The notes under the pieces are model-generated. The model had not been told where the DNA came from and ran no database searches. It saw only the letters and a list, made by a program, of their open reading frames with translations. A DNA stretch of 5,606 bases from UBA7672 sp035995285. Lineage in GTDB: Bacteria > Pseudomonadota > Alphaproteobacteria > Caulobacterales > Hyphomonadaceae. Within the stretch, counting starts at the first letter, position 1, and every line of letters begins with the position of its first letter. The stretch spans positions 1 to 5,606 of the forward strand of contig DASYKO010000064.1 of NCBI GenBank assembly GCA_035995285.1, given 5' to 3'. The position numbers and the translations under genes are program-made. Below, in pieces: positions 1 through 5,480 of this stretch.

Positions 1-281
1 ACGCCCTTGGACTTGTAGGCGGCCTGCATCTTCTCGAGTTCGGCGGCGGCCGTGCGGGAGACCTTGGCGCCGTCGGCCTGGGTCATGATGACGATCGCGG
101 GCGCCGACTTGAAGTAGTGGAGCTCGTGCGAGAGCCGGGTGTGGTCGGTCAGCTGGAAGTTGGCCGCCCGCTCCGGAACCTGGGCGGCGCCCGGCGTGGG
201 GCTCGGGGCGGCGATTGCAACAGCAGCTGCGATGGCGACGGCGGCCACGGCAACGCTCGAGGCCAGAAGGACCCGCTTCAT
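1..281 (-). CDS. Exported redoxin (AhpC/TSA-like thioredoxin-fold) protein, N-terminal part, lacking the active-site Cys
   Basis: The frame reads from an ATG at 281 down to the left window edge without a stop, giving 93 complete codons; the C-terminus lies outside. A GGGAG ribosome binding site (289-293) sits 7 nt before the ATG. Residues 1-25 form a signal peptide (MKR, then a long Ala/Val/Ile hydrophobic run), with likely cleavage around residues 25-33, so the mature protein should be periplasmic. Residues 41-93 resemble the start of a redoxin domain: a FQLTDH strand, a hydrophobic PAIVIMT strand (61-67), then a helix ending YKSKGV, as in proteins with a T-x-x-C active site. Here that site reads T67-Q-A-D70, with Asp where the peroxidatic/thioredoxin Cys would be, and there is no Cys anywhere in the visible part. 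Family assignment is by motif pattern only. It is probably a non-catalytic or repurposed redoxin. It is transcribed away from the polysaccharide genes, so a functional link is not implied. Confidence 0.62.
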   Translation of the reverse strand, partial: MKRVLLASSVAVAAVAIAAAVAIAAPSPTPGAAQVPERAANFQLTDHTRLSHELHYFKSAPAIVIMTQADGAKVSRTAAAELEKMQAAYKSKG

Positions 282-532
282 TCGATTTCTCCCAGTAGAC
301 GGCGAGGGGGGAAGTTCAGCTTGTAATATCGGTTACGCTTATCGCTCGGCAGACGGCGTAAGGCAATGCGGCATGCAGTATATAAGGGAAACTTGTCGGT
401 TCCCAGTGGTCACATTCGCGCGAAAGCCGAACCCCTGTTCGCATTCGGATGGCTCGGTTGATGCATTCCGGGACGTACCGGTCCCTCCCGGAAGGGCCTG
501 GCCGGGCGTGATCCCGCCCCTGGACGCAGACC
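282..532. promoter_or_regulatory. Divergent intergenic region, putative promoters for the redoxin and acyltransferase genes
   Basis: These 251 bp separate the two divergent start codons, so both promoters should lie here. The only strongly AT-rich spot is TATATAAG at 379-386, a possible -10 element, but I see no good -35 box at the right distance on either strand. Three short inverted repeats are present: TTACGC (333-338) with GCGTAA (356-361), GGGAA (386-390) with TTCCC (400-404), and the perfect palindrome TTCGCGCGAA (415-424). The second directly abuts the TATATA sequence, a position an operator could occupy. Short frames through this stretch do not look like proteins. The promoter assignment is inference from gene orientation. 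Confidence 0.4.
386..404. repeat. Short inverted repeat next to a TATATA box, possible operator
   Basis: GGGAA at 386-390 and TTCCC at 400-404 flank a 9-nt spacer. Allowing one mismatch, the arms extend to 7 bp each (GGGAAAC with GGTTCCC). The left arm begins immediately after TATATAA (379-385), where a repressor could overlap a promoter. The arms are short enough to occur by chance, so this is only a candidate site. Confidence 0.22.
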
Positions 533-1675
533 ATGGCTGACGCCGCTAAACCAATTGCTAACCCTGAAAGCGCTGCGGCTTCCGCGGGGTACGGTCGGTT
601 CCTTGTGCTGGACGGGCTGCGCGGCATCGCGGCTTTTGCGGTTATTCTGGATCATGTCGCCTCCACAACGCTCCGGTCCTGGTTCCCGGGGCGGTACCTG
701 GCGGTCGACTTCTTTTTCGTCCTCTCCGGTTTCGTTCTGGCGCACGCCTATGGCCAGCGTCTGAGGGAAGGGCGGCTGTCCACCGGCGCCTTCCTCAAGG
801 TCAGGCTGATCCGGCTCTATCCGCTCTACCTGCTTGGGCTGGCGATCGCGCTGATCCCGCCGCTGGTGATCTTCCTCAAGGGCTGGGGCGGAAACCCCGT
901 GGCCGAGACGCTGGTCGTCGCCGGAACAGGGCTGCTCTTCCTGCCCATGCCGCCGGTCTTCACCTGGACCTATGGGCTCCTCTATCCGCTCAACGGCCCG
1001 GCCTGGTCGCTGTTCTTCGAGATGATCGCGAACGTCGTCTACGCAGCCATCGCCCGCTTCCTCTCCCCGCGCGTCTTTGCGGTGATGCTGCCCATCCTTG
1101 GCCTGGCAACCGCGTTTACCGTGATGCGGCACACGGATGTCGAAGGGCCCGGCTGGCTCTGGCCACACTTTGACGCCGGGCTTGCGCGCGTGCTGTTCGA
1201 CTTCTTCGCGGGCGTGGCGATCTACCGCCTGCGCGAGCATCTCCTGGCGAAGGGCAAGGGCTTCCCCGCCATCCCCGCCTGGCTCGGCGTAGCGCTCCTC
1301 CTCGCCATCTTCGCGGTGCCCGCGACCGGCATCTGGCGCCAGGCCTTCGATACGCTCGCCGCGATCGTGCTGATGCCGCTGCTTGTGACGCTCGTCTCAG
1401 GCGCCAAGGTAAACGGCAGGCTGGCCGTGCTCTGCGGTTTCCTCGGCACGCTCTCCTATGGCGTCTATGTCCTGCACGTGCCGCTGATGGGGCTCACCGC
1501 CATGGCGTTGGACCTGATCCACATCCATCTGCCTTATGGCTTCGTCATGGTGCTGCTGGTGGCGCTGATTGCCGGATGCGCCGCCGCACTCGCCAACTAC
1601 GTGTATGACGCGCCTGTCCGGCGCTGGCTCACAAAGGCGCTCTCGTCCCCGGCGAAGCTGCTAAAACGCACCTGA
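533..1675 (+). CDS. Acyltransferase 3 (AT3, OafA-like) integral-membrane O-acyltransferase
   Basis: The 380-residue protein has the typical size and layout of the acyltransferase-3 family (Pfam PF01757), inner-membrane enzymes that transfer acetyl or other acyl groups to sugars of LPS O-antigen, capsule, exopolysaccharide or small glycosides. The N-terminal signature LDGLRGIAAF (26-35) contains the family's R-x10-H motif as R30...H41. FFFVLSGF follows at 60-67, an R-x-x-R motif at R91/R94 (then LYPLY), NGPAWSLFFE at 154-163 and SYGVYVLHVP at 308-317. About ten hydrophobic segments are spread over residues 23-357. No SGNH domain is fused, so it is the short form. The ATG at 533 is well constrained because an in-frame TGA lies at 509-511; the ribosome binding site is weak (GGA at 522-524). 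It is the first gene of the polysaccharide run. Family is secure; the acyl donor, the sugar and the position acylated are unknown. Confidence 0.92.
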   Translation: MADAAKPIANPESAAASAGYGRFLVLDGLRGIAAFAVILDHVASTTLRSWFPGRYLAVDFFFVLSGFVLAHAYGQRLREGRLSTGAFLKVRLIRLYPLYLLGLAIALIPPLVIFLKGWGGNPVAETLVVAGTGLLFLPMPPVFTWTYGLLYPLNGPAWSLFFEMIANVVYAAIARFLSPRVFAVMLPILGLATAFTVMRHTDVEGPGWLWPHFDAGLARVLFDFFAGVAIYRLREHLLAKGKGFPAIPAWLGVALLLAIFAVPATGIWRQAFDTLAAIVLMPLLVTLVSGAKVNGRLAVLCGFLGTLSYGVYVLHVPLMGLTAMALDLIHIHLPYGFVMVLLVALIAGCAAALANYVYDAPVRRWLTKALSSPAKLLKRT

Positions 1676-1788
1676 CGGCGGGAGAAGCTGGTTAACCCAC
1701 ACGTCCCCGAGTGGCATGTGACTTGCTCGCGCATGTGGGGAAAGGCCGGACCGACTGCAGCTTGCCCGGCCACATCGAAGGCTTGCTC
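1676..1788 (+). other. 113-bp gap between acyltransferase and deacetylase genes, with short repeats
   Basis: No gene is called here. The deacetylase frame is open back to a GTG at 1711, but that start lacks a ribosome binding site. The stretch holds several small repeats: GCATGTG at 1714-1720 and 1731-1737; CTTGCTCG at 1722-1729 and 1782-1789; CCCACA (1696-1701) complementary to TGTGGG (1734-1739); and GGCCGG (1744-1749) complementary to CCGGCC (1766-1771). No T-run follows either stem, so there is no classical terminator. The gap could hold an internal promoter or a structured leader, but I see no convincing -35/-10 pair. Compared with the overlapping genes downstream, it suggests the acyltransferase is less tightly coupled to the rest. 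Confidence 0.35.
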
Positions 1789-2589
1789 GTGAAAAAGGCG
1801 CTCAAAGGCATTGTCCGGGCAACCGGACTTGAACGTAAGCACGTCGCCGCCGCACGCATGTGCTGCGAGCGCCACGTGCTTGCCCGCGTCGGCCGCGCCC
1901 GCAAGCGCTATATCGGCCGCATCCTCTGCTATCACTCGATCGGCCAGGAAGAGTGGGGCATCAACGATGTCACCCCCTCGATGTTCCGCCGCCATATCGA
2001 GCTTGCCCTCGAAGCCGGCTACCGCTTCGTGCCCGCCTCTGAACTCGCCAAGACCGGCGGCGGCCCCAAGGACCTCGCCATCACCTTCGATGATGGCATG
2101 AAGACCGTGATCACCAACGCCGCGCCGATCCTGAAGGACTACAACCTTCCCTGGACCTTCTTCCCCGTCTCCGACTGGACCGAGGGAACCACTCCCTGGG
2201 TCAAGGACATGGTCATGGACTGGAAGGACGTCGAAGCCCTGATGCACGCCGGCGCCGAAATGGGCTCGCACTCGGCGACGCATCCCGATTTCGGCAAGAT
2301 CGAGCTCGGCCAGATGGTCGATGAACTCGGCGGCAGCCGCGACCTCTTCCGCAAACGCCTCGGCATTGCGCCCGAAACCTTCGCCATTCCGCTCGGCCAG
2401 TCGATGAACTGGAAGGAAGCCTCGATGAAGGCGGCCAACGATGCGGGCTATGGCGTGATCTATGCTCAGGCAGAAGAGACAAGACCCAAAGGCACCGTCC
2501 CGCGCACCTTCGTCACCAAGTTCGACGGGGACCGGATCTTCAAGTCGTTGCTGAAGGGCAAGTTCGACTACTGGGAGGAGTGGGTCTGA
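1789..2589 (+). CDS. Polysaccharide deacetylase family protein (NodB-homology domain, carbohydrate esterase 4)
   Basis: CE4 enzymes hydrolyse N- or O-acetyl groups on glycans using a divalent metal. From a GTG at 1789 the protein has 266 residues. Motif 1 is TFDDG at 99-103 (D101 the predicted catalytic base, D102 a metal ligand) and motif 2 is HSATH at 161-165 (both His metal ligands). The usual R-x-P-Y of motif 3 is replaced by FAIPLGQS at 198-205, closest to the FAYPxG variant seen in PgaB/IcaB-like members. RILCYHSIG (44-52) is the common N-terminal strand. No signal peptide is visible and the N-terminus is basic, so a cytoplasmic, NodB-like action on a biosynthetic intermediate is likely. 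I chose GTG 1789 because GAAGG (1777-1781) sits 7 nt upstream; GTG 1711 (292 aa) and ATG 1858 lack such a site. Its stop overlaps the GT2 start by 1 nt. Family is secure; the substrate is unknown. Confidence 0.87.
   Translation: MKKALKGIVRATGLERKHVAAARMCCERHVLARVGRARKRYIGRILCYHSIGQEEWGINDVTPSMFRRHIELALEAGYRFVPASELAKTGGGPKDLAITFDDGMKTVITNAAPILKDYNLPWTFFPVSDWTEGTTPWVKDMVMDWKDVEALMHAGAEMGSHSATHPDFGKIELGQMVDELGGSRDLFRKRLGIAPETFAIPLGQSMNWKEASMKAANDAGYGVIYAQAEETRPKGTVPRTFVTKFDGDRIFKSLLKGKFDYWEEWV
2573..2580 (+). promoter_or_regulatory. Strong Shine-Dalgarno sequence fixing the GT2 start
   Basis: GGGAGGAG ends 8 nt before the ATG at 2589 and lies within the last codons of the deacetylase gene. It rules out the upstream in-frame GTG at 2580, which lies inside this motif, and points to translational coupling through the TGATG stop/start overlap. 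Confidence 0.8.
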
Positions 2590-3563
2590 TGACCTCACTG
2601 CCCATCGCCAAGCGTAAAGTATCGGTGGTTGTGCCAACGCGCGACCGCCCGGCACTGCTGCGTGAAGCGCTGGCCTCCATCCGCGCCCTCGAGGGCGAGG
2701 ACCTCACCTTCGAAATCCTCATCGGCGACAACGGCAAGGATCCCGGCTCGAAGACCGCCGCCGAGGAATTCGGCGCCGTCCACCTTCCCGTCGTCCGCAA
2801 CGGGGCAGGGGCCGCGCGCAATGCCGCCCTCCAGGCCGCCACCGGCGATTTCATCGCCTTCCTTGACGACGACGATGTCTGGACCTCGACCGCCGTGCGC
2901 GGGCAGATTGCCGTTCTGGACGCCGACCGCGATCTCGAAGCCTGCTTCGCGCAGACCATGTCGACCGATCACGAACTGCGCCCCACGTCCGAAGCCTGGC
3001 CGGCGACAAGCCCGGGCAAGGGCGATGATCTCGTCCGCACCATGCTCTCGGGCTACTACCCCCAGATCGGCGGCACCGTTGTTCGCATGGCCGTCCGCAA
3101 GGATGTCGGGCTGTTCGACGAGGCGCTGCTCGGAGACCAGGACTGGGACTGGCAGCTGCGTATCGCCCGCCGCCGCAAGACCGGCTTCTCCAAAACCCTT
3201 TGCGTGATGTTCCGCCAGCGCCCGCCGGGCTCGTTCGACAAGCTGCGCCTGATGCGCCTCGGCTTCACCCGCCGCGTCTTCTTCCGCCATGCCTGGCCGG
3301 AATGGCGCGTGTGGAAGAGCCCGATCCGCTTCGTGAAGGCCTACACGCAGACCGTCGGCCAGTATTTCGAATACTTCGTCGACGCCGCCGTCACCCGCGC
3401 CCGCAATGGCGAGCGCGGCGGCACGGCCCGCGCCATCATGGGCGCTTTCCGCGTCTTTCCGGCGCGCACCGTGGCCCACCTCATCCTGCCGCGTCCACTG
3501 CGCCGCGCTGCTGCGACGATGCTCTGGGGCGATCATCGCGACCACCATCTGGGAGCCGTCTGA
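2589..3563 (+). CDS. Family 2 glycosyltransferase (GT-A fold)
   Basis: This 324-residue enzyme should transfer a sugar from a nucleotide-sugar donor to a surface-glycan precursor at the cytoplasmic face of the inner membrane. The N-terminal nucleotide-binding strand and loop read VSVVVPTRDRP (11-21). IGDNG (45-49) matches the family's V-D-D/N-x-S region, and GAARNAAL (74-81) the G-x-x-x-A-R-N helix. FLDDDDVW (91-98) is the metal/donor-binding DxD motif, and GDQDWDWQLR (182-191) carries the acidic residues expected for the catalytic base (ED-type motif). Residues from about 205 on are rich in Arg, Trp and Phe (RLGFTRRVFFRHAWPEW) and may contact membrane or acceptor; no clear membrane span is seen. 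Its start overlaps the deacetylase stop by 1 nt and its stop overlaps the next start by 1 nt, so it belongs to the same transcript. Donor and linkage cannot be read from the sequence. Confidence 0.9.
   Translation: MTSLPIAKRKVSVVVPTRDRPALLREALASIRALEGEDLTFEILIGDNGKDPGSKTAAEEFGAVHLPVVRNGAGAARNAALQAATGDFIAFLDDDDVWTSTAVRGQIAVLDADRDLEACFAQTMSTDHELRPTSEAWPATSPGKGDDLVRTMLSGYYPQIGGTVVRMAVRKDVGLFDEALLGDQDWDWQLRIARRRKTGFSKTLCVMFRQRPPGSFDKLRLMRLGFTRRVFFRHAWPEWRVWKSPIRFVKAYTQTVGQYFEYFVDAAVTRARNGERGGTARAIMGAFRVFPARTVAHLILPRPLRRAAATMLWGDHRDHHLGAV
3551..3555 (+). promoter_or_regulatory. Ribosome binding site fixing the first GT8 start
   Basis: GGGAG lies 7 nt before the ATG at 3563, inside the end of the GT2 gene. 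The GT8 frame stays open back to 3200, but that upstream part overlaps GT2 out of frame and does not resemble a protein family, so this site sets the true start. Confidence 0.75.
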
Positions 3564-4465
3564 TGTCAGAACGCATCGACATCGCCTTCGGCTTCGATGG
3601 CCGCTACGTCCCGCACGCCGCGAACGTGATGACGTCGATTGCGCGCCATGCACCGGGCGCGAACCTGCGCTACATCGTGCTGCAGGCCGACGTGTCGCCC
3701 GAACAGAAAAAGCGCATCGAGAAAGCCACCCCCGGCGTCGAGTTCGTCTGGATCGATGTCGGCGATGATGACCTGCCGGCCTACGCCACGCGCGGCCACC
3801 TCAACCGCACCGTCCTCTTTCGCCTTGGCCTCGAGAAGCTCGCCCCGGCCGACTGCAAGCGCGTGCTCTATATCGACGCCGACACCATCGTGCTCGGCGA
3901 CGTGCGCGAGCTGTGGAACGCCGATCTCGGCCCCTATGCGCTCGGCACGGTCACTGACTGCTACCAGAACGCCGACGAGTTCGCGAAGCTCTGGGGCCTC
4001 ACCCCCGGCGGGCGCTATTTCAACGCCGGCGTGCAGGTGATCGATCTTGCGAAGGTGAGGGCCGAAGGGCTCTTCACGAAAGCGCTCGACTTCATCGTCG
4101 AGCACGACGCCAAGCTGCTGTTCGGCGACCAGGATGCGCTCAACTACGTCTTCTGGAAGAATACGAAAGCCATCGAGCCGACCTGGAACGTGCAGCGCTT
4201 CCTGACGCGTAACGAGATCGCCAACGAGGCCTCGCCCGACCGGCGCTGGGGCAAGACTTCGCCGCGCCTCATCCACTTCATCGGCCTCGACAAGCCGTGG
4301 CTGAAGAACGCCTGGCATCCGTGGGCGTGGACCTATTGGGAAAACCTCCGCCGCACGCCGTTCGTGAAGGACGTGCAGGAGACCTCGAAGGTCGACTTCC
4401 TCCACATGATGCGTTTCCGCTTGCGCTGGTGGCTGCGCCGCCCCGGCCCGGGAGCCGCCGCATGA
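3563..4465 (+). CDS. Family 8 glycosyltransferase, first of a tandem pair (LgtC/GspA-like)
   Basis: The 300-residue protein has all the hallmarks of GT8, retaining enzymes that in bacteria typically add galactose or glucose to LPS core or related glycans from UDP-sugars. DIAFGFDGRYVPHA (6-19) is the donor-binding start. FRLGLEKLAP (86-95) leads into LYIDAD (102-107), whose D105-x-D107 is the metal-binding DxD. YFNAGVQVIDL lies at 152-162 and DQDALN at 189-194. HFIGLDKPW (238-246) supplies the conserved His and Lys that bind metal and diphosphate. The C-terminus (about 278-300) is basic and aromatic (RFRLRWWLRR), like the membrane-association tail described for LgtC. All catalytic motifs are intact. 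It overlaps GT2 by 1 nt and the second GT8 by 4 nt, and is homologous to that gene at roughly half its residues by eye. The sugar and linkage are unknown. Confidence 0.92.
   Translation: MSERIDIAFGFDGRYVPHAANVMTSIARHAPGANLRYIVLQADVSPEQKKRIEKATPGVEFVWIDVGDDDLPAYATRGHLNRTVLFRLGLEKLAPADCKRVLYIDADTIVLGDVRELWNADLGPYALGTVTDCYQNADEFAKLWGLTPGGRYFNAGVQVIDLAKVRAEGLFTKALDFIVEHDAKLLFGDQDALNYVFWKNTKAIEPTWNVQRFLTRNEIANEASPDRRWGKTSPRLIHFIGLDKPWLKNAWHPWAWTYWENLRRTPFVKDVQETSKVDFLHMMRFRLRWWLRRPGPGAAA
4450..4454 (+). promoter_or_regulatory. Ribosome binding site fixing the second GT8 start
   Basis: GGGAG lies 7 nt before the ATG at 4462, within the last codons of the first GT8 gene. The local context GGGAGCCG matches the one before the first GT8 start. 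The site makes the ATG at 4462, in an ATGA overlap, preferable to the open extension back to 4297. Confidence 0.75.
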
Positions 4466-5418
4466 GCATCGTTCAAGCCGCGCAGGCCGACGCCCGGTTC
4501 ATCGCCACGAAGTCGCTGGCGCCCATCGCCAAGGCGCCTACCGGCGAGATCGACATTACGTTCGGGTTCGACGCCCGCTATGTCGCCCATGCTGCGGCGG
4601 TGATCGGCTCGGTCGTGCGCCATGCGCCGGGTGGACGTTTCCGCTTCATCATCCTCCACGCCGGCATCGACGCAGCGCTGCAGAAGCGCATGGAATCGGT
4701 CGCTCCCGGCCAGCGCTTCGTCTGGGTCGAGGTGGGCGATGATGACCTGCCGCCCTTCGCCGACCGCATGCATTTCAGCCGCGCCACGCTTTTCCGCCTC
4801 GGCCTTGAAAAGCTCGCCCCGGCCGATTGCCACCGCGTGCTCTATCTCGACGCCGACATCACCGTGCTCGCCGATGTGCGCGAGCTCTACAACACCGATC
4901 TTGAGGGCAATCCGGTTGCAGCCGCGATCGACGCCTTCGTCGATCCCGTGCGTTTCCAGGGCATGTGGAAGCTGCCGACGCCGGGCACGTATTTCAATGC
5001 CGGCATCCTTCTCATCGACCTCGACATGGTCCGCCGCGAGGGCCTGTTCCAGAAGGCCGCCGATTTCGTCCTGCACAACGACCCCGAACTCAACGACCAG
5101 GACGCGCTCAACTGGGCGTGCTGGAACCGCTGGAAGCGTGTCGACGTGGACTGGAACGCCCAGCGCCACATGGCCATTCCCTCGCTGGTGGAAACCGAAC
5201 TGACGCCCGACAAGCGCCTCAACGGCCGCGCCCCGAAGATCATCCACTTCACCGGCCCCGAAAAGCCGTGGCTGGCCAAGGGCTACCACCCCTGGTCGTG
5301 GGTCTACTGGGAAAGCCTCCAGCGCACGCCGTTCTTTGCTGAAGTGGTGAAGCGCGAGAAAGTCTCGACGCTGCAGCGCCTCAAGCTCTGGGCCCGGTTC
5401 AAGCGCCGCGGGTTCTGA
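4462..5418 (+). CDS. Family 8 glycosyltransferase, second of a tandem pair
   Basis: The 318-residue protein is a paralogue of the gene just upstream. Shared blocks are DITFGFDARYVAHA (31-44), VGDDDLP, FRLGLEKLAPADC, LYLDAD with D130-x-D132 as the metal-binding DxD, YFNAGILLIDLD, DQDALN (212-217), and HFTGPEKPW (262-270) with conserved His262 and Lys268. All expected GT8 catalytic motifs are intact, so it should be an active retaining sugar transferase. It carries about 25 extra N-terminal residues not present in its neighbour; these are not a signal peptide. The stretch after the DxD (about 145-170) differs most from the first copy, which may mean another donor or acceptor. The C-terminal tail (about 300-318, LQRLKLWARFKRRGF) is basic and aromatic, suited to peripheral membrane binding. 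It is the last gene of the run; the region after it is non-coding. The sugar transferred is unknown. Confidence 0.92.
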   Translation: MSIVQAAQADARFIATKSLAPIAKAPTGEIDITFGFDARYVAHAAAVIGSVVRHAPGGRFRFIILHAGIDAALQKRMESVAPGQRFVWVEVGDDDLPPFADRMHFSRATLFRLGLEKLAPADCHRVLYLDADITVLADVRELYNTDLEGNPVAAAIDAFVDPVRFQGMWKLPTPGTYFNAGILLIDLDMVRREGLFQKAADFVLHNDPELNDQDALNWACWNRWKRVDVDWNAQRHMAIPSLVETELTPDKRLNGRAPKIIHFTGPEKPWLAKGYHPWSWVYWESLQRTPFFAEVVKREKVSTLQRLKLWARFKRRGF

Positions 5419-5450
5419 GGCGCGTTAGCCCCCACTCCCCACCGCTGTCA

Positions 5451-5480
5451 TTCCGGAAACGCCGTAGGCGTTATCCGGAA
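5451..5480. repeat. Intergenic palindromic (REP-like) hairpin after the operon
   Basis: TTCCGGAAACGCC (5451-5463) pairs with GGCGTTATCCGGAA (5467-5480), leaving a 3-nt GTA loop and one bulged A at 5473: a 13-bp stem. The outer TTCCGGA/TCCGGAA arms, preceded by GTCA, resemble dispersed intergenic palindromes common in alphaproteobacterial genomes; that recognition is from memory. It begins 33 bp after the last stop codon. No T-run follows on the plus strand, so it is not a textbook intrinsic terminator, although such a stem could protect the 3' end of the mRNA or help stop transcription. Only one copy is in this window. Confidence 0.65.

Noticed and set aside
117..540. Plus-strand open frames across the left edge (117-326 and 139-540)
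   Set aside because: They run antisense to the redoxin signal-peptide region and into the intergenic spacer, with no ribosome binding site and no recognisable domain.
410..1240. Long minus-strand open frame opposite the acyltransferase gene
   Set aside because: It lies opposite a clear AT3 gene, is rich in Arg, Gln, Glu and Asp without any family motif, and arises from GC-rich third positions on the coding strand.
1597..2655. 352-codon minus-strand open frame opposite the deacetylase
   Set aside because: The plus strand carries intact CE4 motifs with a ribosome binding site; the antisense translation matches no family and is a codon-bias shadow.
2595..3653. 352-codon minus-strand open frame opposite the GT2 gene
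   Set aside because: Same cause: GT2 motifs are intact on the plus strand, and the antisense product is a low-complexity Ala/Gly/Asp/Glu mix.
4333..5289. 318-codon minus-strand open frame opposite the second GT8
   Set aside because: It mirrors a well-supported GT8 gene. A similar antisense frame appears opposite the first GT8 because the two genes are homologous, not because a protein is conserved.
5451..5480. Hairpin as an intrinsic (Rho-independent) terminator
   Set aside because: The stem is strong, but no run of T follows on the plus strand and no run of A precedes it for the minus strand, so a repeat element is the better call.
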